From Candidatus Gallimonas intestinigallinarum (GTDB lineage Bacteria; Bacillota_A; Clostridia; Christensenellales; Borkfalkiaceae): 22,238 nt of DNA. Both the position numbers and the translations under genes were made by a program. Under the pieces are notes generated by a model. That model made no database searches. It had not been told where the DNA came from and saw only the letters and a list, made by a program, of their open reading frames with translations. The stretch is taken from contig DXBS01000090.1 of NCBI GenBank assembly GCA_019116405.1, positions 1-22,238 on the forward strand, read 5' to 3'. Shown in pieces: positions 7,564-14,880 of the stretch (position 1 is its first letter; every line of letters begins with the position of its first letter).

Positions 7564-7596
7564 GCGCGCCGCGCGGCTTTCTGCCGCGCGGCGCGC
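7564..7596. repeat. GC-rich palindrome, copy A
   Basis: A perfect inverted repeat with 14-bp arms (7564-7577 and 7583-7596) and a TTTCT loop. The 31-bp core is identical to copy C at 13707 and differs from copy B at 10247 by one loop base. On the minus strand it is followed by TTTGTCG, so it could terminate transcription from the left-pointing accessory operon. It directly abuts the yqfC -35 region and marks the left border of the AT-rich island. Confidence 0.9.
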
Positions 7597-7616
7597 ACAA
7601 TGTGAAGAGCAAATGT

Positions 7617-7649
7617 GAAAACGAAGGAACGGCCCGCTGCCGTTCCTTC
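7617..7649 (-). terminator. Terminator of the accessory membrane operon
   Basis: A perfect 11-bp stem (7623-7633 with 7639-7649, loop CCGCT) starts 13 bases after the stop codon of the membrane protein gene. On the minus strand it is followed by GTTTTC. The U tract is short but the stem and position fit intrinsic termination. Its sequence is unrelated to the GC palindrome that follows. Confidence 0.75.
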
Positions 7650-7661
7650 TTGTACAGAATT

Positions 7662-8861
7662 CTATCTTCTTTGCGGCTCTTCTTTCATATAAGTTGCAAT
7701 CAAAATTCCCGCTGCAGACGCTAAAACTGCAGGAAAAATATTGTCTTTGATCAAGTGCCACCAATCCAACAAAGTCCCCTCTCTGAAATAGGATCTGCCG
7801 CCTTCTCCGATCGTGGAACAGATACATGTGCATGCGGCGATGATCAGCAATACAATCAGGATGTACAGACATGCTTTTTGAATCCTCTTATTCGCATACA
7901 TCATATTGCGATCGTTCAAGCAAACAATATGATGGGAGACGGTAATATGTTCCGTCAATACAGTATTGATCAGCGAAATCAGGATAAACAGAGCGGCGAT
8001 CTTCAAAATATTATCGCCAACGGCCGAATAAAATGTCCGAAAAAAACTACCGACGCTGTGAAAGAACCCGCCGAAGAGCACTTGAATCCCAAACGCTAAA
8101 TCGTAGCCTGCAGGTGCCGCCAAGAGAAATGCCAAATAGCAGATATAGACTAAAATAAGAATTTTTTGAACGATTTTCAATCCGTACCCGACCCACGTCT
8201 CTTTACTACGGGACACATTGCCGACCGCTCCGTGCGGGAAGGAAACCAAACAATATACAAGGAGGGCATACAATCCTACAACCACGACTCCGATCCATGA
8301 TCCGACCGTAAGAGGATCTCCGCTCAACACATATGCCGCAATTAACATAATACAAAACTTTGTTAAAATAGATGCGGCTCTGCCATACAAATCCAGTGAA
8401 ACGCCTTCCGGATGATGATATGCATGTTGGCTCACCTTATGCGAGAATGTTTTCAAACAATCATACGTAATCAAAATCACATTTTTTATTGCAAGAATCA
8501 AAAAGATAATATATAGAATTGACCATGCGAACTTTGCAAGCGTTATATAGATAATGCCATAATGAATGGAAAAAATTGAAAACAAAAATTCAAATGCAGT
8601 GATAATCGATATCACATCCCCAAATGCCGACGTCATACTCGTCAGCATGACCACAACGATAGTCCATGCCGCTACGGTACTGATCAACGTAACCAACGCA
8701 AAGCGTGTCAACAACTTATGCACTTGTTCCCTTCCGGATCCCTCTTTCTGTACGCCAACCACTTGCGCAGATAGAGAGGTGCTGCCGGCATCATTGGCGG
8801 AATGGGGGTTCGCCTCTTCTTCCCATAAGCCATCTTTTGCAATGTTCTCCATCAGTGTCAA
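7662..8861 (-). CDS. Polytopic membrane protein of unknown function
   Basis: I do not recognise this family. The product has about 399 residues: a polar N-terminus of about 50 residues with many Glu, Ser and Gly, then roughly nine or ten hydrophobic segments (near 53-75, 83-105, 110-133, 164-180, 187-208, 229-250, 255-275, 285-303, 330-350 and 375-391), and a short basic tail. There is a Cys-rich stretch near 344-348 (CTCIC) inside the second-last helix. The TTG at 8861 overlaps the upstream stop (TTGA) four bases after GGGGAGG; an ATG nine bases later (8852) is the other possible start. The gene is visibly more AT-rich than the chromosomal genes around it and is the second gene of an operon with the exported protein. 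A transporter, channel or immunity protein are all possible; nothing decides it. Confidence 0.8.
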   Translation of the reverse strand: MTLMENIAKDGLWEEEANPHSANDAGSTSLSAQVVGVQKEGSGREQVHKLLTRFALVTLISTVAAWTIVVVMLTSMTSAFGDVISIITAFEFLFSIFSIHYGIIYITLAKFAWSILYIIFLILAIKNVILITYDCLKTFSHKVSQHAYHHPEGVSLDLYGRAASILTKFCIMLIAAYVLSGDPLTVGSWIGVVVVGLYALLVYCLVSFPHGAVGNVSRSKETWVGYGLKIVQKILILVYICYLAFLLAAPAGYDLAFGIQVLFGGFFHSVGSFFRTFYSAVGDNILKIAALFILISLINTVLTEHITVSHHIVCLNDRNMMYANKRIQKACLYILIVLLIIAACTCICSTIGEGGRSYFREGTLLDWWHLIKDNIFPAVLASAAGILIATYMKEEPQRR

Positions 8862-9928
8862 TTTTCCTCCCCGACAATTTCCAAAATATCCACCGTATCT
8901 ACATTTCGTAAGAGCTCTACTACTGTATTATCAATATCTTCAAATAAAAGCGCCTCCCAGAGATTGATGTCAGTACCTTTTCTTTCGGAGACGGTTGCGT
9001 CCGGAGCGGAAGAATTGACAACGGATGAGGTCAAATCCAATTCGATCGCAGGTGACTTTGCGGAAGAAAGATTGATCTCAAACATTCCGTCAAAGTTTAC
9101 AAGGTCATCCGCTTCTGACTCCGAAATACCAAAGAGTCGCTTTAGCCCATCTGCGTCCAATGTATAATGTCCGTTATAGTAGTGAAATATGTTTTCATCA
9201 CGATTCAAGGCGTCTTTCAAAAAATCACTTATGAGACCGATCGTTGGAATGACATCCTCATTGTCGGACAAAAATATTTCCGCAATTTCCGGGGCAGACG
9301 TGCAATCGATCCACACACCAAGATATCCTTGAAGATCATTTAAGGTATCGTCCCCCCAGTCTTCTTTTTCTCCGTTTTCTAAAGAACTATCATAGCGGTA
9401 TACGCCATACTCCAACTGATTGATTTTAAGCAGCACATATGCGGAGCTCACATATGCATTGACGGAAAAGTCCAAATAGACCCTGACTTCCTGTTCCGTA
9501 CTATACCGACGGGAAGAATACTCACGACTGAGCATCTGACCTTCTGAAACATAGTAGGCAGCATTTTGCGCGAATGCAATTTGTAATTTCCTGCGCAGAG
9601 ATTTATTTGAAGATCTAATACGCACATCGCCATCATAAGACCAAGAATATGTATTGTCTAACGTCATATTGGTAGTTTTCGTCATTGTAACGCTTGAATA
9701 TCTGCATCCATCGGATTCAGCATCCAGCGCAAGAGAAGTTATACTCTGATCGAAATCCAGTGCTTCCACCGACTGCAGAACGTCACGCATGTCCTCAACT
9801 GTCCTGATCTGCGCGCCCTCTCTTCTTCCTTGGCGCACCATGACTGTAGGTGCTTCATATGATAACGCGATTGCTCCCACCAGCACTGCCAACGATAAAA
9901 TGCAAACAACTATGCGTTTTACCCACAT
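8858..9928 (-). CDS. Exported or membrane-anchored acidic protein of unknown function
   Basis: The product has 356 residues and an N-terminal hydrophobic segment (residues 5-24, after MWVKR) that would act as a signal peptide or anchor; no lipobox cysteine follows. The remainder is hydrophilic and rich in Asp, Glu, Ser and Tyr. It has beta-like stretches in the middle (VRVYLDFSVNAYVSSAYVLL near 148-167) and an acidic C-terminal half containing a segment that ends in LKRLFGISESEADDLV. I recognise no catalytic motif. AGGAGA lies about ten bases before the ATG. It is the first gene after a consensus promoter whose spacer is a repressor dyad, and its stop overlaps the start of the membrane protein, so the two are probably made together and may form one complex across the membrane. 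Confidence 0.82.
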   Translation of the reverse strand: MWVKRIVVCILSLAVLVGAIALSYEAPTVMVRQGRREGAQIRTVEDMRDVLQSVEALDFDQSITSLALDAESDGCRYSSVTMTKTTNMTLDNTYSWSYDGDVRIRSSNKSLRRKLQIAFAQNAAYYVSEGQMLSREYSSRRYSTEQEVRVYLDFSVNAYVSSAYVLLKINQLEYGVYRYDSSLENGEKEDWGDDTLNDLQGYLGVWIDCTSAPEIAEIFLSDNEDVIPTIGLISDFLKDALNRDENIFHYYNGHYTLDADGLKRLFGISESEADDLVNFDGMFEINLSSAKSPAIELDLTSSVVNSSAPDATVSERKGTDINLWEALLFEDIDNTVVELLRNVDTVDILEIVGEEN

Positions 9929-9958
9929 TATTCCCGCTCTCCTATCTCATTTGCTCAT

Positions 9959-9987
9959 ATTATATACGAGGATTTCTCGTAAGTCAA
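9959..9987 (-). promoter_or_regulatory. Promoter of the accessory operon with operator dyad filling the spacer
   Basis: On the minus strand TTGACT (9982-9987) and TATAAT (9959-9964) are exactly 17 bases apart, a near-perfect sigma-A promoter. The whole spacer (9965-9981) is a perfect dyad, TACGAG-N5-CTCGTA. A protein bound there would block RNA polymerase directly. The neighbouring XRE regulator is the evident candidate. Confidence 0.88.
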
Positions 9988-10014
9988 TTGATTTACGAAT
10001 ATTTTTCGTAAAAT
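9988..10014 (+). promoter_or_regulatory. Divergent promoter and second operator dyad for the XRE regulator
   Basis: TTGATT (9988-9993) abuts the -35 of the opposite promoter and is followed by a second perfect dyad, TACGAA-TATTT-TTCGTA (9994-10010). A possible -10, TAAAAT (10009-10014), sits 15 bases from TTGATT, closer than optimal. The dyad shares the pattern TACGAR-N5-YTCGTA with the one in the opposite promoter, so one regulator probably binds both and represses its own gene. Confidence 0.75.
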
Positions 10015-10234
10015 GGTAGATATGGATGTAAGCATCATCGCAACAAGAATCAAAGAGATACGACTGGAACACCGCCTCAATCAGTCACTATTCGGGGAAA
10101 AACTTGCCGTCTCGCAGGACACCGTCTCCCTATGGGAGAACGGAAAGAGCGTCCCGACGACGGAGTATGTCATCCTCATTGCCACGACGTTCGGCGTGAG
10201 CGCCGATTATCTGCTTGGATTGACGGAATATTGA
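10013..10234 (+). CDS. Small XRE-family transcriptional repressor
   Basis: A 73-residue protein consisting of little more than one HTH_3/XRE domain. The recognition region is near residues 24-43 (SLFGEKLAVSQDTVSLWENG), followed by the usual VPTTEYVILIATTFGVSADYLLGL end that closes the five-helix fold. It probably binds the two TACGAR-N5-YTCGTA dyads upstream, controlling itself and the divergent membrane/exported protein operon. Start choice is unclear: the ATG at 10013 overlaps the possible -10 box, and the ATG at 10022 (residue 4) would give a nearly leaderless message. Neither has a clear ribosome site. There is no peptidase, ligand-binding or dimerisation extension, so how repression would be lifted is not visible. 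Confidence 0.9.
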   Translation: MVDMDVSIIATRIKEIRLEHRLNQSLFGEKLAVSQDTVSLWENGKSVPTTEYVILIATTFGVSADYLLGLTEY

Positions 10235-10246
10235 GAAAACCCAAAA

Positions 10247-10277
10247 CGCGCCGCGCGGCTCTCTGCCGCGCGGCGCG
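10247..10277. repeat. GC-rich palindrome, copy B
   Basis: Perfect 13-bp arms (10247-10259 and 10265-10277) with a TCTCT loop; the arm sequence is identical to copies A and C. It lies between the convergent ends of the XRE gene (plus) and the AraC-type gene (minus). Read on the minus strand it is followed by GTTTTGGGTTTTC, so it can serve as the AraC gene terminator. It also marks the boundary between the two accessory cassettes. Confidence 0.9.
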
Positions 10278-10297
10278 CTTGCTATGATACTGTTTGA

Positions 10298-11056
10298 TCA
10301 CTCCATTCTGCCGCGTCCGGTGCGGAAGCGCAGAGGCGTTGTCCCCGTCGCCCGCTTAAACTGCCGGATAAAGTGCTCCACGTTGAGATAGCCGCAGCGC
10401 TCGGCAATGCGCTCGACACTGTCCGGCGTGGAGAGCAAAAGTTCCTCCGCCGCCTGAATACGCGCGGCGATCACGTCGGCGGTGAACGTCGCGGAAAAGA
10501 ACTTTTTATAGGCGACGTGGAAGTAGCCGCCGCTCACGCCGAGCAATCTTGCCGCCTGCGCCGCGTTCCAGGCGCGCGCGGGCGAACGGAACACTTCCTC
10601 CCGCAGAGAAAGGAAGGGATAAAAGAGCGGGCTTCTGACTTCCACCTCGGAGGCAATCATCTCGATGAGTGCCGAGCAGAGTGAACTGACGACGCTCTCC
10701 CTTGTGCGGCGGGCAGAGAAGAATTCATCCATCAGGATGCGGAATAGCCCGTAAAAGCGCTCCGACGAGAGGAGCGGAATTGGCCTGCCGAAGGGGAACG
10801 CCTCAAAGAGCAGGGGCGATTCGCTTACAAGGTGCATCCAGCAGTCGGTGTACTCCTCGCCCACTGCGCGGTAGCTGTGCCGCTGCCCGGGACGGAACAA
10901 TAACGCGGTATGCGCGGGTGTTCTGACCCATTCGCCGTCCGCCTCAAAGAGGGCGGGCGTCTCGACGAGCAGCAGAAGATAGTGCGGGTACCCCTTTTCG
11001 CGCAGGACGCGAAAGTCCGCCCCGTGCGACGTCTCCCCGATGCGCAGTACATTCAT
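10298..11056 (-). CDS. AraC family transcriptional regulator
   Basis: A 252-residue regulator. The N-terminal ~130 residues form a cupin-like sensing domain with LLFRPGQRHSYRAV near residues 52-65, a typical arabinose-binding-domain stretch. The C-terminal ~100 residues carry two helix-turn-helix motifs: AAQAARLLGVSGGYFHVAYK and VERIAERCGYLNVEHFIRQF, ending with the usual GTTPLRFR. The ATG has GGAGGAG five bases upstream. It diverges from the transporter/beta-glucuronidase pair and shares an overlapping promoter region with them, so it most likely senses a glucuronide or a related sugar and activates that pair. The ligand is inferred from neighbours only. Confidence 0.9.
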   Translation of the reverse strand: MNVLRIGETSHGADFRVLREKGYPHYLLLLVETPALFEADGEWVRTPAHTALLFRPGQRHSYRAVGEEYTDCWMHLVSESPLLFEAFPFGRPIPLLSSERFYGLFRILMDEFFSARRTRESVVSSLCSALIEMIASEVEVRSPLFYPFLSLREEVFRSPARAWNAAQAARLLGVSGGYFHVAYKKFFSATFTADVIAARIQAAEELLLSTPDSVERIAERCGYLNVEHFIRQFKRATGTTPLRFRTGRGRME

Positions 11057-11099
11057 AGTCTCCTCCCATATCTATATAACAATCGATCAATTTTTTAAT

Positions 11100-11139
11100 A
11101 TCATACACCATTGTATTTTGCTTGTCAAGGAGGTATGAT
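11100..11139. promoter_or_regulatory. Overlapping divergent promoters between AraC gene and transporter gene
   Basis: Minus strand (AraC gene): TTGACA (11123-11128), 17 bases, TATGAT (11100-11105). Plus strand (transporter and glucuronidase): TTGTAT (11111-11116), 17 bases, TATGAT (11134-11139). The two promoters interlock so that polymerase can hardly occupy both at once. The plus promoter has the weaker -35, as expected for a promoter needing an activator. Confidence 0.75.
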
Positions 11140-11165
11140 AGCTTTGCTGTTTTGAGGTAAGAACA

Positions 11166-12005
11166 TTGGTATTTTCCCTGCTGACGGTCGTCTTTTACGC
11201 GGCGTCCTCCCTTGGCGACAAATATATTTCGGCAAAGCTTGCCTGCAGCGCCCAAGAATTTTCCTTCCTCGTGGCGCTGTCCACCGCCTTTTCTCTGGCG
11301 CTCGTTCTGCCCTTTACGGGCTGGAACTTCGCCTTCACCCTGCAGAGCGGGCTGGCGCTCGTCGTGCTCGTCGCGCTGAAGATCGCGGAATTTTATACGA
11401 GCGCGGCGCTACTCAAGACGGTCTCCGCCTATGAGCTCAAGGCATGGCTGAGCCTGAACGTCATCGTCTCCTATCTCGTCGATTTGGCGCGCGGGACGGA
11501 GACCTTCTTTTGGGCGTTCCTCCCCTGCGCCGCAGTGCTTGTGGCCGGCATCGGGCTGGTCGCCTTCGGCGAAAAGCGGGAAAAGTTGCTGCGCTATATC
11601 CTGTTGAGCCTGGGCTACATTGCCTCCAAATTCTTGTACGGGCTGCAGATGAACGTGCTCGAAGGGACTTCCCCCGTCTGCGTGCTGCTGCTCGTCATGC
11701 TCGGCGTCGCACTCCTGCAGCTTCCCTTTGTCAAATTCAGGACCTTCTTCCGCAAGAAAGGGCTTGTCCTCGGTGCGCTCACCCGCATCCCCAACGCGGC
11801 GGGGCTGTGGACGGAGGCGATCGCCGCACAGCAAAATCTGCTCCTGTATACCCTCGTGCAGCCCATGCAGCTGGCGATTTTGTTTTTGACGGCGCTCATC
11901 CGCCGCGAAAAAATGGGAAAACTGCGGCTTGCGGGCAGCATCATTACGCTTGTCGCCGTCACGGTGATGACGGTACTCATCTATTTCCATCGAGGTGCAC
12001 TATGA
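11166..12005 (+). CDS. DMT (EamA-like) transporter
   Basis: A 279-residue, very hydrophobic protein with about ten predicted membrane segments in two halves of five, the layout of the drug/metabolite transporter superfamily. The first half ends near VLVAGIGLVAFGEKR and the second with IITLVAVTVMTVLIYFH; each half ends with a helix followed by basic residues. The start is TTG, supported by GAGGT eight bases upstream; no ATG fits as well. It overlaps the beta-glucuronidase gene by ATGA. Context suggests it moves a glucuronide or a product of its cleavage, but DMT proteins carry many substrates and export is also possible. Assignment to the superfamily rests on topology and general resemblance, not on a specific motif. 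Confidence 0.75.
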   Translation: MVFSLLTVVFYAASSLGDKYISAKLACSAQEFSFLVALSTAFSLALVLPFTGWNFAFTLQSGLALVVLVALKIAEFYTSAALLKTVSAYELKAWLSLNVIVSYLVDLARGTETFFWAFLPCAAVLVAGIGLVAFGEKREKLLRYILLSLGYIASKFLYGLQMNVLEGTSPVCVLLLVMLGVALLQLPFVKFRTFFRKKGLVLGALTRIPNAAGLWTEAIAAQQNLLLYTLVQPMQLAILFLTALIRREKMGKLRLAGSIITLVAVTVMTVLIYFHRGAL

Positions 12006-13657
12006 TCCGTACATTTCGGCAACACACCATCCGCCCGCAGCAGGAGCTGACAGGAAAACTGTGGAATTTTACCCCGCTGCAGGGGGAGCGGGCGGGCGAG
12101 ACCTTCCCCGTGCCCACGCCAAGCTGCTGGGAGACATACCCGGGCTTCGGGCTGTACCGCGGCGAGGGACGCTATGAGACGCGCTTTGCAGGGAGCGGCA
12201 ATCTGCGCATCGAATGCAAGGGCGTGAGTCATACGGCGACCGTCTTGTTGGACGGGGAACAAATTGCCACGCACTACAACGCCTATACTGCGTTCTGCGC
12301 GCTCGCAAAGGACGTCCCTGAGGGCGAGCACACGCTTGCGATCGTGGCGGACAACCGATTTTCGGAGCAGAGCGCGCTGCACGTTCCCAACGACTATATG
12401 TCCTACGGCGGCATCTCCCGCCCCGTTGTTTTGGAGCAGGTCGGCGACGCGTTCATTGAGTACGTCCACGTCGCGCCCGCTAAAACAGACGGCGTCTGGC
12501 ATGCCCATGTCCGCGCATGCGTGCATGCGCTCAAGTCCGCGCCCATCCTTCTCCGTGTGCGCATTGCAGAGGAGGAGCTTATCTTTGACGTGCAATCCCT
12601 ACCGGAGGGCGAGCGCATATTCGAAGGCGACATGCGCTTTTCCGACGTCACGGCATGGTCGCCTGAAGCGCCCGTTCTCTACACCGTGACGGCGACGCTG
12701 GAACGCGAAGGCGTACCCTTTGACGACCTTATAGACCGCTTCGGCTTCCGCGAAGTCGCCGTCTCGGGCAAGTACATCCTGCTCAACGGCGCGCCCATCA
12801 CGATCAAGGGCGTCTGCCGCCACGAGGATCACCCGCAGTACGGCTGCACGCTGCCCTTTGCCGCCATGGCGTACGATCTTGCCCTCATCCGCGACCTGGG
12901 CGCCAATTCGGTGCGCACGTCCCACTATCCCAATGACGAAGTATTCCTCGATCTGTGCGACGAACTTGGCATCCTCGTCTGGGAGGAGAACCACGCGCGC
13001 GGCCTGAGCCTGGAGCAGATGCAAAACCCCAATTTTGAGCGGCAGGCGCTCGAGGTCACGCGCGAGATGGTCACCCAGCACTACAACCACCCGAGCATCT
13101 ACATCTGGGGCATCCTCAATGAGTGCGCGAGCGACAGCGAATACGGGAAGTTCTGCTACCAAGAGCAGTTTGCGTGCATCCGCGCGCTCGATCGGAGCCG
13201 TCCCCGCTCCTTTGCGAGCTGCAAGTTCAAGACGGACATCTGCTTCGGGCTGCCCGAGGTCGTCTCCTACAATATCTATCCCAAATGGTATCACGATACG
13301 CCCGCGAAAGAATATCTTGCCGACCTGTACGACTGGGTACAGCGGGAGACGGAGGGCGCGGGCAAGCCCTTTTTGGTGACGGAGATCGGCGCGGGCGGGC
13401 TGTACGGCTACCGCAGCCCCTATGCGACCAAATGGAGCGAGGAGTTTCAGGCAAAGACGCTTCGTGAGCAGCTGGGGGTCGTCCTCTCCTTTGAGGATTG
13501 TGCGGGCGTGTACGTCTGGCAGTTCTGCGACATCCGCATCAGCGAGGAGTGGTGGGGCGGCAGGCCGCGCACGATGAACAACAAGGGGATCGTGGATGAA
13601 TACCGCCGTCCCAAACTGTGCTACGAGGTCGTCAAAGAGCTGTTCCATACGTTTTGA
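12002..13657 (+). CDS. Glycoside hydrolase family 2 beta-glucuronidase
   Basis: A 551-residue GH2 enzyme with N-terminal sugar-binding (from about residue 10), Ig-like and C-terminal TIM-barrel domains. The acid/base is E374 in WGILNECAS, and the likely nucleophile is E461 in VTEIGAGG. The segment MNNKGIVDEYRRPK contains N526-x-K528, the NxK motif that in E. coli GusA (N566, K568) binds the substrate carboxylate and separates beta-glucuronidases from GH2 galactosidases. The spacing between these residues resembles that of GusA. There is no signal peptide, so it should act in the cytoplasm on imported glucuronides. The start at 12002 overlaps the transporter stop; the longer open frame upstream to 11444 lies inside the transporter gene. 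Activity on the galacturonide epimer cannot be excluded. Confidence 0.9.
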   Translation: MIRTFRQHTIRPQQELTGKLWNFTPLQGERAGETFPVPTPSCWETYPGFGLYRGEGRYETRFAGSGNLRIECKGVSHTATVLLDGEQIATHYNAYTAFCALAKDVPEGEHTLAIVADNRFSEQSALHVPNDYMSYGGISRPVVLEQVGDAFIEYVHVAPAKTDGVWHAHVRACVHALKSAPILLRVRIAEEELIFDVQSLPEGERIFEGDMRFSDVTAWSPEAPVLYTVTATLEREGVPFDDLIDRFGFREVAVSGKYILLNGAPITIKGVCRHEDHPQYGCTLPFAAMAYDLALIRDLGANSVRTSHYPNDEVFLDLCDELGILVWEENHARGLSLEQMQNPNFERQALEVTREMVTQHYNHPSIYIWGILNECASDSEYGKFCYQEQFACIRALDRSRPRSFASCKFKTDICFGLPEVVSYNIYPKWYHDTPAKEYLADLYDWVQRETEGAGKPFLVTEIGAGGLYGYRSPYATKWSEEFQAKTLREQLGVVLSFEDCAGVYVWQFCDIRISEEWWGGRPRTMNNKGIVDEYRRPKLCYEVVKELFHTF

Positions 13658-13706
13658 GGCTCTGTGAACGAGGAAACAATAAAAGTTGAATCCTGATCAT
13701 ATACAA

Positions 13707-13737
13707 CGCGCCGCGCGGCTTTCTGCCGCGCGGCGCG
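13707..13737. repeat. GC-rich palindrome, copy C
   Basis: Perfect 13-bp arms (13707-13719 and 13725-13737), TTTCT loop, identical over 31 bp to the core of copy A. It lies 49 bases after the beta-glucuronidase stop and is followed on the plus strand by CTTATTCTC. It probably terminates that operon and closes the second accessory cassette. Confidence 0.9.
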
Positions 13738-13749
13738 CTTATTCTCATC

Positions 13750-13783
13750 AAAAAAGGAAGCCCCCTGCCGGAGCAGAGGGCTT
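13750..13783 (-). terminator. gap terminator
   Basis: An 11-bp stem (13758-13768 with 13773-13783, one G-U pair in the minus-strand RNA, CGGA loop) is followed on the minus strand by CCTTTTTTG. It begins 17 bases after the gap stop codon, a standard intrinsic terminator. Confidence 0.9.
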
Positions 13784-13799
13784 GTCCAAACAATCCTGA

Positions 13800-14822
13800 T
13801 TACTTGAGTTCCGCGAAGTACTTGATCGTGCGGACCATCTGGCTGGTGTAGGAGTTCTCGTTATCATACCAGGAGACGACCTTGACGAGCGTCGTGCCGT
13901 CGCCGATGGGCATGCACTTGGTCTGCGTTGCATCGAACAGCGAGCCGTAGGTGATGCCGACGATATCGGAGGAAACGATCTCCTCTTCGGTGTAGCCGAA
14001 GGAAGCGGATGCCGCAGCCTTCATTGCAGCGTTGACGTCCTCTGCCTTGATGTCGCCCTCGCAGACTGCGACGAGCTGGGTCAGGGAACCGGTGGGAACG
14101 GGAACGCGCTGTGCGCAGCCGTCAAGCACGCCGTTGAGTTCGGGGATGACGAGACCGATCGCCTTTGCAGCGCCCGTCGAGTTGGGAACGACGTTGACCG
14201 CAGCAGCGCGCGCACGGCGCAGGTCGCCCTTGCGGTGAGGTCCGTCGAGAACCATCTGATCGCCCGTGTATGCGTGAATGGTCGTCATGTAGCCCTTCTT
14301 GATCTTGCACAGCTTGTTGAGCGTGTCCGCCATGGGAGCAAGGCAGTTGGTCGTGCAGGATGCCGCGGAAATGATGGTGTCCGTGGGATTCAGGGTCTTT
14401 TCGTTGACGCTGTAGACGATGGTAGGCAGGTCGTTGCCCGCGGGAGCGGAGATGATGACCTTCTTAGCGCCTGCATCGATGTGTGCCTGCGACTTCGCCT
14501 TGGAGGTGTAGAAGCCCGTGCACTCAAGGACAACGTCCACGCCGATTTCGCCCCAAGGCAGATCCTTCGCGTCCTTTTCCTTGTAGATCTTGATGGTCTT
14601 GCCATCAACGGTGATAGTGCCCTCTTCGTCGTTCGCGCTGACGGTATCTGCTAAGGCGTATCTGCCCTGAGCGGAATCGTACTTGAGAAGGTGCGCGAGC
14701 ATCTTGGGGCTGGTGAGGTCGTTGATCGCAACGATCTCATAGCCGGGTGCGTTGAACATCTGACGGAATGCAAGACGCCCGATACGGCCGAATCCGTTGA
14801 TTGCAACTTTTACGTTTGCCAT
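13800..14822 (-). CDS. gap: Glyceraldehyde-3-phosphate dehydrogenase, type I
   Basis: This glycolytic enzyme oxidises glyceraldehyde 3-phosphate to 1,3-bisphosphoglycerate with NAD. The 340-residue protein has the N-terminal Rossmann motif INGFGRIGR (8-16), the catalytic cysteine C156 in SAASCTTNC and the general base H183 (IHAYTGDQ). The C-terminal [14 protein letters not shown] is diagnostic. The ATG has GGAGGA eight or nine bases upstream. Consensus promoter and terminator flank it, so it is a single-gene unit, divergent from fba. Codon choice looks like that of a highly expressed gene (dominant CTG, GTT/GTC and AAG). Confidence 0.98.
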   Translation of the reverse strand: MANVKVAINGFGRIGRLAFRQMFNAPGYEIVAINDLTSPKMLAHLLKYDSAQGRYALADTVSANDEEGTITVDGKTIKIYKEKDAKDLPWGEIGVDVVLECTGFYTSKAKSQAHIDAGAKKVIISAPAGNDLPTIVYSVNEKTLNPTDTIISAASCTTNCLAPMADTLNKLCKIKKGYMTTIHAYTGDQMVLDGPHRKGDLRRARAAAVNVVPNSTGAAKAIGLVIPELNGVLDGCAQRVPVPTGSLTQLVAVCEGDIKAEDVNAAMKAAASASFGYTEEEIVSSDIVGITYGSLFDATQTKCMPIGDGTTLVKVVSWYDNENSYTSQMVRTIKYFAELK

Positions 14823-14880
14823 TGGTGTATTCCTCCGAATAATTATTGCGCCGATATCCGGGCGCTATTTTTCGTCTATC

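Noticed and set aside
7564..10277. Classical insertion sequence or integrative element bounded by palindromes A and B
   Set aside because: No transposase, integrase, target-site duplication or terminal repeats other than the palindromes are visible, so I report only repeats and a compositional island.
11444..12001. N-terminal extension of 186 residues on the beta-glucuronidase frame
   Set aside because: It overlaps the transporter gene in another frame, is compositionally odd (Arg- and Ala-rich) and is not GH2-like. The ATG at 12002 is coupled to the transporter stop and gives a normal GH2 N-terminus.
12599..13648. Minus-strand open frame of 349 codons opposite the beta-glucuronidase
   Set aside because: Antisense shadow caused by GC-biased third positions; no family resemblance.
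7564..13737. Palindrome copies as a CRISPR array or integron attC array
   Set aside because: The copies are 2.7 and 3.5 kb apart with whole operons between, not short spacers, and there are no cas genes or integrase in the window.
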